In this document: positions 38,767 to 48,306 of the stretch, in pieces
Layout: each line of letters starts with the position of its first letter
Numbering within the stretch: position 1 is the stretch's first letter
Assembly: GCF_900636825.1 (NCBI RefSeq)
Contig: NZ_LR134318.1
Coordinates: 248,001 to 312,000, forward strand
Reading direction: 5' to 3'
From: Pseudomonas fluorescens
GTDB taxonomy: Bacteria; Pseudomonadota; Gammaproteobacteria; Pseudomonadales; Pseudomonadaceae
DNA: 64,000 nt
Notes under the pieces: generated by a model
The model's database searches: none
Told to the model about the DNA's origin: nothing
Seen by the model: only the letters and a program-made list of their open reading frames with translations
Translations under genes and position numbers: made by a program

Positions 38767-40695
38767 ATGCACAACACCCTGGAACAGGTTTTTGGTTTTC
38801 CACAGTTTCGACCCGGACAAGAAGCTGCGATCAGCGCGGTACTGGCGGGGCGCTCGGCGGCGGCGATTTTCCCCACCGGTTCCGGCAAGTCGATTTGTTA
38901 TCAATTGCCGGCGCTGATGCTGCCGCACCTGACGTTGGTGGTGTCGCCATTATTGGCGCTGATGCAGGATCAACTGGCCTTTCTGCAGCGTCACGGGATC
39001 TCGGCAGGCAGCATCGATTCGGCGCAGAGCCGCGATGACGCCAATGACGTGATGGCCCGCGCCCGTTCCGGCGAGTTGAAGATTTTGATGATCTCGGTGG
39101 AGCGTTTGAAGAACGAGCGCTTCCGCAACTTTTTGCAGCAGGTGTCGATTTCGTTGCTGGTGGTGGACGAGGCGCATTGCATCTCGGAGTGGGGCCACAA
39201 CTTCCGCCCCGATTACCTCAAGCTGCCGGATTACCAACGCCAGTTCAACATCCCGCAGACCTTGCTGCTGACGGCGACGGCAACACCGAAAGTCATCGCT
39301 GACATGCAGGCCAAATTCGCCATTGCCCCTGAGGATGTAGTGACTACCGGTTTCTATCGGCCCAACCTCAATCTCCTGGTAGAACCGGTACGTGGGCAGG
39401 ACAAGCGCAGGCGTCTGGTGGAGTGGATGGCCGAGCGTGCGGGGCAGCCGAGCATCGTCTACGTGACGTTGCAGAAAACAGCTGAACAGGTCGCTGAACA
39501 CCTTGAGCGCAACGGCATTCAGGCCGAGGCGTATCACGCAGGTTTAGCCCACGACAAACGCGAAGCGATCCAGAAGCGCTTCATGGCCGGGGAATCGAAT
39601 TGCATCGTTGCGACCATCGCTTTCGGCATGGGCATCGACAAGAGTGACATCCGCAATGTGGTGCACTTCGACCTGCCCAAATCCATCGAAAACTACAGTC
39701 AGGAAATCGGCCGCGCCGGACGCGACGGGCAGCCATCGGACTGTCTGGTGTTGGCCAATCGCGACAGCCTCAACGTGCTGGAAAACTTCGTCTACGGCGA
39801 CACTCCGGAACGTGAAGGCATTCGCTATGTGCTCGATGAGTTAAAAGCGTCGGTACCGGAGGGGCAATGGGAGTTTTTGCTTGGGCCGCTGGCGGATCAA
39901 AGCAATATTCGTTCTTTGCCGCTGAAGACGTTACTGGTGCAGCTAGAACTGCGCCGCCTGATCGCACCGCGCTATGCCTATTACGCTGAATACCGTTTCA
40001 AGTATCTGCTTGAGCCCGACGCACTGCTTCAGCGATTCGAGGGCGAGCGCAGGGATTTTGTGGCAGCGATCATCCAGACTTCAAGCCGTGCACGCACCTG
40101 GGCAACGGTGGATTTCGAATCCATGTACGCGAGCTATTCGGCTGAGCGTAACCGGGTGGTGACGGCGCTGGATTACTTTCAGGAGAAAGGCTGGATCGAG
40201 CTGGAAAGCAAGCAGATGACCGATGTCTACAGTGTGTTGCAAAGCGACTTTGACACTGAAGCGTTGACTGCTGAGTTACACGATTACTTCACCCGTCATG
40301 AGCAGACCGAAGTCGCGCGAATTCACGCAATGCTTGAGCTGTTCGCCACCGAGCGATGTTTGGGATACCGATTGGCGAAGTATTTCGGTGACCTCGCTGC
40401 GCCCGAGCGTTGCGGGCATTGTTCGGTGTGCCATGGGCACATTGCGAGGCTGCCCGCGCCACCGGAATTGCCGGCCCTTGTGGATAAGAATTTTGCGGCG
40501 CTCTGCGGTGAGTTTATCCACAGGCATGAGCAGCATACCGGTGGCCTCCCCACGGCAGAACGGGTAACGCGGTTTTTATGCGGGATCAGTGTGCCGCTCT
40601 TTACCAAGCTCAAGGCGCGGACGATTTCAGGGTATGCCGCGCTTGAGGAATACCCGTATGCCGAAGTTCGCCATTGGGCACAACAGCACCTTTAG
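38767..40695 (+). CDS. RecQ-family ATP-dependent DNA helicase
   Basis: 642 residues. Motif I IFPTGSGKSICYQLP near residue 38, motif II DEAH in LLVVDEAHCISEWGHNFRPDY, motif III LTATATP, and motif VI QEIGRAGRDG are intact, followed by a zinc-binding segment with ERCLGYRLAKYF and CGHCSVCHG. The C-terminus (LPTAERVTRFLCGISVP to YPYAEVRHWA) does not look like an HRDC domain, so this is a RecQ relative with a different C-terminal module, not the canonical RecQ. It unwinds DNA 3' to 5' in recombination or repair. Confidence 0.88.
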   Translation: MHNTLEQVFGFPQFRPGQEAAISAVLAGRSAAAIFPTGSGKSICYQLPALMLPHLTLVVSPLLALMQDQLAFLQRHGISAGSIDSAQSRDDANDVMARARSGELKILMISVERLKNERFRNFLQQVSISLLVVDEAHCISEWGHNFRPDYLKLPDYQRQFNIPQTLLLTATATPKVIADMQAKFAIAPEDVVTTGFYRPNLNLLVEPVRGQDKRRRLVEWMAERAGQPSIVYVTLQKTAEQVAEHLERNGIQAEAYHAGLAHDKREAIQKRFMAGESNCIVATIAFGMGIDKSDIRNVVHFDLPKSIENYSQEIGRAGRDGQPSDCLVLANRDSLNVLENFVYGDTPEREGIRYVLDELKASVPEGQWEFLLGPLADQSNIRSLPLKTLLVQLELRRLIAPRYAYYAEYRFKYLLEPDALLQRFEGERRDFVAAIIQTSSRARTWATVDFESMYASYSAERNRVVTALDYFQEKGWIELESKQMTDVYSVLQSDFDTEALTAELHDYFTRHEQTEVARIHAMLELFATERCLGYRLAKYFGDLAAPERCGHCSVCHGHIARLPAPPELPALVDKNFAALCGEFIHRHEQHTGGLPTAERVTRFLCGISVPLFTKLKARTISGYAALEEYPYAEVRHWAQQHL

Positions 40696-40699
40696 CGTC

Positions 40700-40738
40700 G
40701 TTAGGAGCTGCCGAAGGCGCGGCCGTGGTCGGACGATT
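40700..40738. repeat. REP fragment, variant form
   Basis: TTAGGAGCTGCCGAAGGCGC followed by GGCCGTGGTCGGACGATTCG. The tail differs from ordinary family A (which reads CTGCGATC) but resembles the variant left arm at 48307. Confidence 0.6.
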
Positions 40739-40877
40739 CGTTGACTTCAAGAAATCATGAGCCAGCCGTACCTGAATCCATCCGCTGAATGTCGATCATC
40801 ACGGTAATAAACTTCAAAAAACACGGTTGGCTGACTATGGTTGAGTTCTGTCTTCGGATCGCCAACAAGAGAACAAC

Positions 40878-42104
40878 ATGAGCCAGACATCGTTCGATAT
40901 TCAGCAGGCTGCCGTGATCGGCGCGGGGACCATGGGGCGTGGCATTGTCATGTGCCTGGCCAATGCCGGCGTGAAGGTGCAATGGGTGGATAACAATCCA
41001 CAGATGCTTGAGCAGGCACTCACTGCGGTCGCTGACACCTACGCACACAACGTGCGACAGGGGCGCATTGATCAGGCCGAGGCCGATGCGCGCGTGGCCC
41101 GAGTCACGGCTGCGGCGGATTATCCCGCCATTCGCAATGTCGACTTGGTGATCGAAGCGGTATACGAGAACCTTGAGCTCAAGCAGAAGATCTTTCGCGA
41201 ACTGGATGGATTGTTGAAGCCCGAAGCTTTGCTGGCAAGCAACACGTCGGCGCTGGACATTGATGCGATTGCTGCCGCGACACGGCGTCCGGAGCAGGTG
41301 CTTGGCCTGCATTTCTTCAGTCCGGCGCACATCATGAAACTGCTGGAAATCGTCCGGGGCGCGCAAACATCTCCGGCAGCGCTGCAAGCCGCCCTGGCGT
41401 TGGGCAAGCGTATGGGCAAAGTCAGCGTGGTGTCGGGCAACTGCCACGGCTTTATCGGCAACCGCATGCTGCATCCGTATGTGCTGGAGGCCCGCAAGAT
41501 GTTGCTCGAGGGCGCTTATCCGCAGCAAGTCGATGCGGCGTTGCAGGGCTTCGGTTTTGCCATGGGGCCGTTTCGCATGTACGACGTGGTCGGCATCGAT
41601 CTCGAATGGCGCGCCCGCGAATTGGCTGGCAAAGGTCAGGATGCGCCTGAAGTCCAAGTGGACAACCGCTTGTGTGAAATGGGTCGTTTCGGACAGAAGT
41701 CGGGCAACGGTTATTACCATTACGAGCCTGGCAGTCGCCAGGCGGAGCATGATCCTGAAGTGGATGCGCTGGTGCTGCAGGTCAGCGAAGGGCTGGGCTT
41801 CCAGCGCCGCGAAATCGGCCCGGAGGAAATTCTTGAGCGCTGTCTGCTGGCGTTGGTCAACGAAGGCGCGAAGATTCTGCAGGAAGGCATCGCCGAGTCG
41901 GCCCATGACATCGATCTGGTTTATCTGAACGGTTATGGCTTCCCGGCGGACAAAGGCGGGCCGATGGCCTGGGCGGATCAGCAGGGGCTTGCGGATATCC
42001 ATCAGCGCTTGCTGGCGCTGGAAACACGGCAGGGCGATCAGTGGAAACCGGCGCGGTTGATTGGCGAGTTGGCGGCGCAGGGAAGGGGATTTGCGGATAG
42101 TTGA
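40878..42104 (+). CDS. 3-hydroxyacyl-CoA dehydrogenase
   Basis: 408 residues. NAD-binding AAVIGAGTMGRGIVMCLANAG at the start; catalytic serine/histidine region LASNTSALDIDAIA and GLHFFSPAHIMKLLEI; then two C-terminal 3HCDH domains (NCHGFIGNRMLHPYV, DLVYLNGYGFPADKGGPM). It oxidises 3-hydroxyacyl-CoA to 3-ketoacyl-CoA. It lacks the enoyl-CoA hydratase half of FadB. It lies ~150 bases before a thioesterase on the same strand, with a REP pair between them. Confidence 0.92.
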   Translation: MSQTSFDIQQAAVIGAGTMGRGIVMCLANAGVKVQWVDNNPQMLEQALTAVADTYAHNVRQGRIDQAEADARVARVTAAADYPAIRNVDLVIEAVYENLELKQKIFRELDGLLKPEALLASNTSALDIDAIAAATRRPEQVLGLHFFSPAHIMKLLEIVRGAQTSPAALQAALALGKRMGKVSVVSGNCHGFIGNRMLHPYVLEARKMLLEGAYPQQVDAALQGFGFAMGPFRMYDVVGIDLEWRARELAGKGQDAPEVQVDNRLCEMGRFGQKSGNGYYHYEPGSRQAEHDPEVDALVLQVSEGLGFQRREIGPEEILERCLLALVNEGAKILQEGIAESAHDIDLVYLNGYGFPADKGGPMAWADQQGLADIHQRLLALETRQGDQWKPARLIGELAAQGRGFADS

Positions 42105-42128
42105 TACTGGTCGGCCTTGCTGACGTCG

Positions 42129-42190
42129 TCGCGAGCAGGCTCGCTCCCACAGGTGATCGCATTCCGGTGTGAGAGCGAGCCTGCTCGCGA
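42129..42190. repeat. REP inverted pair (family B)
   Basis: Facing GCGAGCAGGCTCGCTCCC and GAGCGAGCCTGCTCGCGA about 22 bases apart, between the dehydrogenase and thioesterase genes. Confidence 0.88.
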
Positions 42191-42252
42191 AGGCCTTGCC
42201 ACGGTTTTTTTTGAATAAGACTCGCCGAAATATTTCAAGGAATCGCTCATCA

Positions 42253-42684
42253 ATGTCCAACCCGATGCCACAACGCAGCGACTACCCGCACTTCCAGCCC
42301 ATCACTACGCGCTGGCACGACAACGATGCCTACGGTCACGTCAACAACGTCACCTATTACAGCTTCTTCGACACGGCCGTGAATACGTACCTGATCCAGG
42401 TCGGGGGGCTGGATATCCATGACGGTGAGGTCGTGGGGTTCGTGGTCAGTTCGGCGTGCGATTACTTCGCGTCGATTGCATTTCCGGATCTGATCGAAAT
42501 CGGTCTGCGCGTTGGCAAGTTGGGCAACAGTTCGGTGCAGTACGAACTGGCGGTGTTCAAGGTCGGCGAAAGCGAGGCGTGTGCGGCGGGGCGTTTCGTG
42601 CACGTGTTCGTCGATCGTGCAAGCAACCAGCCCGTGCCGATCCCGGCTCTGTTGCGTGACGCTTTGCAGCGGTTGGCGGTGTAA
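42253..42684 (+). CDS. Acyl-CoA thioesterase, 4-hydroxybenzoyl-CoA type
   Basis: 143 residues from ATG 42253. The active-site motif [20 protein letters not shown] near residue 15 holds the D-x2-GHVNN pattern of the YbgC/4HBT hotdog family. It hydrolyses acyl-CoA esters. A longer reading from 42169 runs into a REP element and is rejected. Probably works with the 3-hydroxyacyl-CoA dehydrogenase upstream. Confidence 0.9.
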   Translation: MSNPMPQRSDYPHFQPITTRWHDNDAYGHVNNVTYYSFFDTAVNTYLIQVGGLDIHDGEVVGFVVSSACDYFASIAFPDLIEIGLRVGKLGNSSVQYELAVFKVGESEACAAGRFVHVFVDRASNQPVPIPALLRDALQRLAV

Positions 42685-42690
42685 TACAAA

Positions 42691-42757
42691 AAAAATCGCA
42701 GCCTGCGGTAGCGCCTACAGGATCGATGTAGGGGCCGTCGCAGGCTGCGATCTTTTG
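42691..42757. repeat. REP inverted pair (family A, diverged)
   Basis: GCAGCCTGCGGTAGCGCCTA on the left and TGTAGGGGCCGTCGCAGGCT on the right; both copies carry changes in the stem. Confidence 0.85.
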
Positions 42758-42780
42758 ACCACGCAGCCGTCAATCAGCGA

Positions 42781-43260
42781 TTAACGGTGACGATAGTATT
42801 TGTGATGCTTGCGATGGCCGTAGGCGTGGCCGCGACCTGGGTGGCCGTCGCGGTAGTAGCGGCGGTCGCGACCGCGATCGTAATCACGATCATCGTCGTC
42901 GCTTTTGTTGCCCATGTAGTTACCCAGTGCGCCACCGGCGCCGCCACCTGCTGCGGAGCCGATCAGGCTGCCGGTGGTGCCGCCCAGGCTGCGGCCGACT
43001 ACGTTACCGCCCGCTGCGCCCAACGCACCACCGATGGCGGCTTCGCCACGGCTGCGTTTGTCTGCGCCAACTGCGCTACCACCCGCGCCGCCCAAGGCTG
43101 CGCCGATGGTGGAACCTGTGTTGCCGCCTAACGACTGACCGACGACCGAGCCAAGAACCCCGCCCAATGCGCCGCCCACACCCGCTTCGGTGGTGCCACC
43201 GGCAGAAGCAAAGCCACTGACCAGGCCAAGGGACAACAAGAGAATCGAGGAGAACTTCAT
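42781..43260 (-). CDS. Glycine-zipper envelope protein
   Basis: 159 residues: signal peptide (MKFSSILLLSLGLVSGFASA), then ~95 residues of G-x3-G glycine-zipper repeats (for example GGALGGVLGSVVGQSLGG, repeated about four times), then a charged tail rich in D, R, Y, H ending KYYRHR. Resembles YMGG/OmpA-like glycine-zipper proteins found in outer membranes or periplasm. Function unknown. The GC-rich repeats make this stretch prone to recombination. Confidence 0.82.
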   Translation of the reverse strand: MKFSSILLLSLGLVSGFASAGGTTEAGVGGALGGVLGSVVGQSLGGNTGSTIGAALGGAGGSAVGADKRSRGEAAIGGALGAAGGNVVGRSLGGTTGSLIGSAAGGGAGGALGNYMGNKSDDDDRDYDRGRDRRYYRDGHPGRGHAYGHRKHHKYYRHR

Positions 43261-43345
43261 AGAGGATGAGCCTCAAAGGGATGACGGCGCCGATCCTGAG
43301 GCTCTGAATTGGGTGTGACAATCAAAATCCGACGAATAACACGAC

Positions 43346-43355
43346 TTGTATACAA
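43346..43355. promoter_or_regulatory. GntR-like operator palindrome
   Basis: TTGTATACAA is a perfect ten-base palindrome of the type bound by FadR/VanR-class GntR regulators. It lies about 90 bases upstream of the glycine-zipper start and just before a possible rightward small RNA. Confidence 0.4.
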
Positions 43356-43421
43356 TATTGCAAGTTACTGTTTTTTCACCGGAACTTAACCGTTTTTCGC
43401 CGGTCTTTAGCTACTTCGGAC

Positions 43422-43452
43422 AGGCCGCTTTTGTGAAAAAGCGGCCTTTTTT
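43422..43452 (+). terminator. Orphan intrinsic terminator
   Basis: AGGCCGCTTTT / AAAAGCGGCCT with a short GTGA loop and six Ts. It is oriented rightward, yet the genes on both sides are leftward. It may end a short rightward RNA starting near the GntR-like palindrome. Confidence 0.8.
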
Positions 43453-43477
43453 GTGGGCGGTCGAAAAGCAGAAGCTA

Positions 43478-43544
43478 AAAGATCGCAGCCTTCGGCAGCT
43501 CCTACAAGGATCGGTGTAGGAGCTGCCGAAGGCTGCGATCTTTT
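43478..43544. repeat. REP inverted pair (family A)
   Basis: Facing GCAGCCTTCGGCAGCTCC and GGAGCTGCCGAAGGCTGC, 15 bases apart. Confidence 0.9.
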
Positions 43545-43553
43545 GATCTTTGC

Positions 43554-45902
43554 TTAAGCGGATTTAGCCATGATCAACCCCGTCTCACTCGCCGCCTCCA
43601 GCCGGATCGCGATGAACTTCGACGTCGGCGTATGGCTGCCGTCCCCGGTGCTTTCCAGCGGCACCAGCGGATTCACTTCCGGATAATAGGCCGCCGCCTG
43701 CCCCGCAGGAATATCGAACGCCAACAATGTAAAACCTTTCACGCGACGCTCGCGGCCATCGTCCCACAGCGACACGATGTCAGCCTTCTGCCCCGGGCGG
43801 AAGCCCAGGCGGATGATGTCAGCTTCATTGACGAACAACACGTCACGTTGCCCCTTCACCCCGCGATAGCGGTCGTCGAGGCCATAAATCGTCGTGTTGT
43901 ACTGATCGTGAGAGCGCATCGATTGCAGGATCAGATCCGGCAGCTGTCCAGTAGCGCGAGTGCGCTCGTGTACCAAATCTTTCGGTAACTGATTGGCGCG
44001 GAAGTTGGCGCGCCCCGACGGCGTGTTCCACTTGCGCGCACCGGCGCTGTTGCCGAGGTAGAAGCCACCCGGGTTTTTGACCTTCTCGTTGAAGTCTCTG
44101 AAGTTCGGGATGGTGTCGGCAATCAGGTCGCGGATACGTCCGTAATCCGCCACCAGCCAGTTCCAGTCCACCGGTTGACTGCCCAGCGTGGCGGCGGCGA
44201 TGCCGGCGATGATCGACGGCTCCGAGCGCATCAGATTCGACAGCGGCTGCAACTGGCCGTTGGAGGCGTGAACCATGCTGAACGAATCTTCAACGGTAAC
44301 GGCCTGCGGGCCTTCGGTCTGGATATCGATGTCGGTACGACCCAGGCACGGCAGGATCAGCGCATCTTTGCCGTGAGCCAAGTGGCTGCGGTTGAGCTTG
44401 GTGCTGATCTGCACGGTCAGGTCGCAATTGCTCAGTGCTTTGAACGTGCGCGGGCTGTCCGGTGTGGCTTGGGCGAAGTTGCCACCCAGACCGATAAAGA
44501 CTTTGGCCCGGCCTTCGGCCATCGCGTGGATCGCCTCGACCACGTTGTGGCCGTTGTGGCGTGGCACTTTGAACTGGAAGCGACGCTCCAGCGAATCGAG
44601 GAACGCTACCGGCGGCCGTTCGTTGATGCCCATCGTGCGGTCGCCCTGCACGTTGCTGTGGCCGCGCACAGGGCACAGACCGGCGCCCGGCTTGCCGATA
44701 TTGCCGCGCAGCAGCATCAGGTTGGCGATTTCCTGGATGGTCGGCACCGAATGGCGATGCTGGGTGATGCCCATCGCCCAGCACATGATCACGTTCTTGC
44801 CTTTGGCGTACATGCGCGCCGCTTGCTCGATCTCGACCAGCGTCAGGCCGGACTGCTCGACGATCTGCTCCCACGAGGTGTCGTCGACCGTGGCGAGATA
44901 CTCCAGCACGTTGACGCTGTGGGCATTGAGGAAGTCATGGTCGAACACCGCCGGCTCGCCAGCCTTCTGCGCATCGCGTTCCCATTGCAGGAGGAACTTG
45001 GCCATGCCGCGCAGCACCGCCATGTCACCGCCGAGTGCCGGGCGGAAATACGCGGTGTTGGTCGGCTTGTCGCCGTTGGTGAGCATTTCGATCGGATGCT
45101 GTGGATGCTGGAAGCGCTCCAGACCACGTTCTTTCAGCGGGTTGATGCACACCACCTGAGCGCCGCGTTTTACCGCTTCACGCAGTGGCTCGAGCATGCG
45201 CGGGTGGTTGGTGCCGGGGTTCTGGCCCCAAACGAAAATCGCGTCGGCGTGTTCGAAATCATCGAAGGTCACCGTGCCTTTGCCGACACCGACGCTCTGC
45301 GCCAGTGCAACGCCACTGGCCTCGTGGCACATGTTCGAGCAGTCAGGGAAATTGTTCGTGCCGTAAGCGCGCACGAACAGCTGATACAGATATGCCGCCT
45401 CGTTGCTGGCGCGGCCCGAGGTGTAGAACTCGGCCTGATCAGGGCTCGGCAGATTGCGCAGGTGCTTGCCGATCAGGGCGAAGGCATCTTCCCAACTGAT
45501 CGGTTTGTAGCGGTCGGACTCGGCGTCGTAGACCATGGGTTCGGTCAGGCGACCCTGATATTCCAGCCAGTAATCGCTCTGCTCCAGCAGCGAAGTGACG
45601 CTGTGCTTGGCGAAGAATTTCGCATCGACGCGGCGCTTGGTCGCTTCCCAGTTCACCGCTTTGGCGCCGTTCTCGCAGAATTTGACCATGCCGCTTTCCG
45701 GCGAATCGCCCCAGGCGCAACCCGGGCAGTCGAAGCCGCCGTTCTGGTTGGTCTTGAGCATCATGCGCAGGTTTTTCAGCGCGTTGTCGCTGGTCAACCA
45801 GGCCTGGGCCACACTGATCAGGGCGCCCCAGCCGCCGGCGGCACCTTTGTAAGGCTTGTAACGCGGGACAGGTTTCTGGTCGGCTTGATGATGTTGGCTC
45901 AC
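43554..45902 (-). CDS. Molybdopterin oxidoreductase, FdhF/YdeP type
   Basis: 782 residues from GTG 45902 (MSQHHQADQKP), with GGAG eleven bases upstream; the GTG overlaps the fdhD TGA by four bases (GTGA). YdeP-like: N-terminal FDCPGCAWGDSPESG, then NMCHEASGVALAQSVG, in which the cysteine sits where FdhF has its selenocysteine, IFVWGQNPGTNHP, and MGITQHRHSVPTIQEIANL. A C-terminal MopB-like dinucleotide domain is present. It binds bis-MGD and an iron-sulfur centre. Possibly formate dehydrogenase-like; the true substrate is uncertain. Confidence 0.88.
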   Translation of the reverse strand: MSQHHQADQKPVPRYKPYKGAAGGWGALISVAQAWLTSDNALKNLRMMLKTNQNGGFDCPGCAWGDSPESGMVKFCENGAKAVNWEATKRRVDAKFFAKHSVTSLLEQSDYWLEYQGRLTEPMVYDAESDRYKPISWEDAFALIGKHLRNLPSPDQAEFYTSGRASNEAAYLYQLFVRAYGTNNFPDCSNMCHEASGVALAQSVGVGKGTVTFDDFEHADAIFVWGQNPGTNHPRMLEPLREAVKRGAQVVCINPLKERGLERFQHPQHPIEMLTNGDKPTNTAYFRPALGGDMAVLRGMAKFLLQWERDAQKAGEPAVFDHDFLNAHSVNVLEYLATVDDTSWEQIVEQSGLTLVEIEQAARMYAKGKNVIMCWAMGITQHRHSVPTIQEIANLMLLRGNIGKPGAGLCPVRGHSNVQGDRTMGINERPPVAFLDSLERRFQFKVPRHNGHNVVEAIHAMAEGRAKVFIGLGGNFAQATPDSPRTFKALSNCDLTVQISTKLNRSHLAHGKDALILPCLGRTDIDIQTEGPQAVTVEDSFSMVHASNGQLQPLSNLMRSEPSIIAGIAAATLGSQPVDWNWLVADYGRIRDLIADTIPNFRDFNEKVKNPGGFYLGNSAGARKWNTPSGRANFRANQLPKDLVHERTRATGQLPDLILQSMRSHDQYNTTIYGLDDRYRGVKGQRDVLFVNEADIIRLGFRPGQKADIVSLWDDGRERRVKGFTLLAFDIPAGQAAAYYPEVNPLVPLESTGDGSHTPTSKFIAIRLEAASETGLIMAKSA

Positions 45903-46738
45903 GCTTGATTCTCCATCGCGGGGCTGTACACCCGCGGCGCACTTTTCTGCGGCAGGTGGATGAGATTGAGGTTGTGGCGCCGCGCCCATTGCACGGCAAG
46001 GCCGGTGGGCGCGGACAGGCTGACCAGCGTCTGAATGCCGGCGCGCAGCACTTTCTGGATCAGTTCTAGGCTGCAACGGCTGGTGACAATCGCCAGTCCG
46101 CCGTCTGTAGATATCTTCTGGCGGATCAGACCGCCGATCAGTTTGTCGAGGGCGTTGTGCCGGCCGATGTCTTCACGGCCCAGCAACAATTCGCCGCTGG
46201 CGTTCATGAACACCGCCGCGTGCACCGCGCCGCAATGCTGGCCCAGTGGCTGAAAGGCACCGATGCGCTGGCGCAAGCCGTCGAGCCATTCGATGGGAGG
46301 CAGCGCTGCGCCAGGCAATACCTTGAGATCGGGTAGCGCTTGTTCGACGGCTTCAACGCCGCAAAGTCCACAACCGCTGGTGCCGGCCAACTGCCGACGC
46401 TGCTGTTTAAGATTCCAGAACGCGCGGTTGGCGATTGTCACTTGCGCATATTGCGCCGACCCTGCACCGGTCAGTTGCAGGTCATAAATGTCGCTGGCGT
46501 CTTCGATGATGCCGCTGCCGAGGCTGAAACCGACAATGAAGTCTTCCAGATCGGTCGGGGTCACCAGCATTACCGCCTGACTGATGCCGTTGTAGGCGAT
46601 CGCCAACGCAACTTCCTCGGCCAGCGCGGTGCTGGCCGATGCCTCAAAGGGTAAATCGCTGTAGCTGTAGGTCTGGCTGGCGGCAGGCGCAGGCGTTTCA
46701 ATTGCTGGCGTCGCGCAGGCTGGGCGCTTGGCGTTCAT
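45899..46738 (-). CDS. fdhD: FdhD, sulfurtransferase for formate dehydrogenase
   Basis: 279 residues. GTSGCGLCGVEAVEQ near residue 122 carries the C-x2-C pair of FdhD, and GREDIGRHNALDKLIG is the family signature. It passes sulfur from IscS to the molybdenum cofactor of FDH. It has an ~38-residue N-terminal tail before EEVALAI. Coupled to the oxidoreductase gene by a four-base overlap, which supports it being that enzyme's maturation factor. Confidence 0.93.
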   Translation of the reverse strand: MNAKRPACATPAIETPAPAASQTYSYSDLPFEASASTALAEEVALAIAYNGISQAVMLVTPTDLEDFIVGFSLGSGIIEDASDIYDLQLTGAGSAQYAQVTIANRAFWNLKQQRRQLAGTSGCGLCGVEAVEQALPDLKVLPGAALPPIEWLDGLRQRIGAFQPLGQHCGAVHAAVFMNASGELLLGREDIGRHNALDKLIGGLIRQKISTDGGLAIVTSRCSLELIQKVLRAGIQTLVSLSAPTGLAVQWARRHNLNLIHLPQKSAPRVYSPAMENQA

Positions 46739-46830
46739 GGCATCACCGACGGTTTGATCTAGGTCAAGACTAGGCGCGGCAAGTTGTCGCGTCTAATCGC
46801 TATTACCGATCTACCGATAGATGCCGTCGA

Positions 46831-47718
46831 TCAAGCCTCGGGTCGCGATTTTTGATACAGCGCGAAACAGGCTTCCGCCAACGCCGATCGCGGTGCGCCG
46901 CGACGCATGATCAACCCCAGCGGGGCGAGGGTGTGGGCGTTTTCGATCGGTTGCAGACGCAGGTGATCGGCGAGGGTTTCGGCGCCGCCATCGAGCGGCA
47001 TGATCGCGCAGCAGAAACCGCCGTGTACCGCTTGCAGCAATTGATGCACAGCGTCGGTCTGCAGCAGCGGCTGCGGAGTCAGGCCACGGCTGTGGAAATT
47101 GTGATCGATGGACTGACGAAAATGCATGCCGCTGGTGAGCATGCACAGTGGCAATTCGATCAGCGATTCCCAGCTCAACGGTTCTTCGCCGAAGTTGAAC
47201 GAGCGCTCGTCATAGAGCAGGCCCATGCGCGTCTCGTTGAAGGCCAGCGAATCGAAGCGCTCACTGTCCAGACGCTCAAGATAAGAGACGCCGATATCGA
47301 TACGGTTGTTGGCCAAGTGTTCGAGCACCTGTTCGGAGCTGAGCGACGACAACTCGAAGCGCAGGTCCGGATGCGCCGCGTGCAACCGTTGCATCAACGG
47401 CAACGGATCAAAACTCGACAGCGGCACCACGCCCAAGCGCAGCGTACCGATCAGGTTGCCGCGACACGCCGCCGCTTCCGCCTGCAAGCCGTCATAGGCC
47501 GCCAGCACCGTGCGCGCCCAGGCTAGGACTCGCTCGCCCGGCGCGGTAAAGCCTTCGAAGCGCTGCCCACGATTGACCAGCGGCAGGTCGAGTTCTTCTT
47601 CAAGGCTGCGCAAACGCATCGACAGGGTTGGCTGGGTGATGTGGCAGCGCGCGGCGGCCTGGCCGAAATGGCGGGTTTCGTCGAGGGCGATGAGGAATTT
47701 GAGCTGCTTGATGTCCAT
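46831..47718 (-). CDS. LysR-family transcriptional regulator
   Basis: 295 residues: N-terminal helix-turn-helix (FLIALDETRHFGQAAARCHI, SQPTLSMRLRSLEEEL-like), then a periplasmic-binding-like effector domain (LRLGVVPLSSFDPLPLM, DIGVSYLERLDS). It lies ~90 bases upstream of fdhD on the same strand, so control of fdhD and the oxidoreductase is plausible; other LysR proteins near fdhD in Pseudomonas show the same order. Confidence 0.85.
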   Translation of the reverse strand: MDIKQLKFLIALDETRHFGQAAARCHITQPTLSMRLRSLEEELDLPLVNRGQRFEGFTAPGERVLAWARTVLAAYDGLQAEAAACRGNLIGTLRLGVVPLSSFDPLPLMQRLHAAHPDLRFELSSLSSEQVLEHLANNRIDIGVSYLERLDSERFDSLAFNETRMGLLYDERSFNFGEEPLSWESLIELPLCMLTSGMHFRQSIDHNFHSRGLTPQPLLQTDAVHQLLQAVHGGFCCAIMPLDGGAETLADHLRLQPIENAHTLAPLGLIMRRGAPRSALAEACFALYQKSRPEA

Positions 47719-47855
47719 CTTCGCTCCGGGCGGTTGGCAGGTGTCGCGATTCTAACGCCTGCGGCGCGGTAGCGTCATTGGTCGGACAGGAGCCGGGGTT
47801 GGTTGAGGTGGTCTAGTCTTGGACGACTGATCCTTTATTCCATGGAGTGAATGCA

Positions 47856-48296
47856 ATGAGCCTTTTGAGTTTTGTCAAAGAAGCCGGTGAGAAACTGCTT
47901 GATCTGCTGACCCCGGGCAACGCCAATGCCAGCGAGCAGCTGAAGGAACACATCAGCAAAGTCGGGCTCGGCAATCCCAACGTGCAGGCGACAGTGGATG
48001 GCGACAAGGTGACGGTCACGGGCGAGGTGGCGAGCCAGGAAGAGAAGGAAAAGATTCTGCTCGCGGTCGGCAATATTGCTGGCGTGGGCAGTGTTGACGA
48101 TCAGATCACCGTGACCGGACCAGTTGTCACTGCCGCGCAATTTGTTGTGGTCAAGTCGGGTGATACCCTCAGCGCGATTTCTCTGCGTGTGTACGGGGAT
48201 GCCAACAAGTACCAGAAAATTTTCGATGCCAACAAACCGATGCTCAAGGATGTGAACAAAATCTATCCGGGGCAGACTCTGCGTATTCCTGAGTAA
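47856..48296 (+). CDS. kbp: BON-LysM protein Kbp (YgaU)
   Basis: 146 residues from ATG 47856 ([14 protein letters not shown]), with GGAG eight bases upstream; the GTG at 47847 adds three residues and overlaps that site. BON domain about residues 25-90 ([20 protein letters not shown]), LysM about 95-146 ([17 protein letters not shown]). Close to E. coli Kbp, a cytosolic K+-binding protein. Stand-alone gene divergent from the LysR gene. Confidence 0.92.
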   Translation: MSLLSFVKEAGEKLLDLLTPGNANASEQLKEHISKVGLGNPNVQATVDGDKVTVTGEVASQEEKEKILLAVGNIAGVGSVDDQITVTGPVVTAAQFVVVKSGDTLSAISLRVYGDANKYQKIFDANKPMLKDVNKIYPGQTLRIPE

Positions 48297-48306
48297 TACA
48301 AAACCC

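Noticed and set aside
42781..43131. A valine/alanine-rich plus-strand frame across the glycine-zipper gene
   Set aside because: It is the complement of the GC-rich glycine repeats and has no ribosome site.
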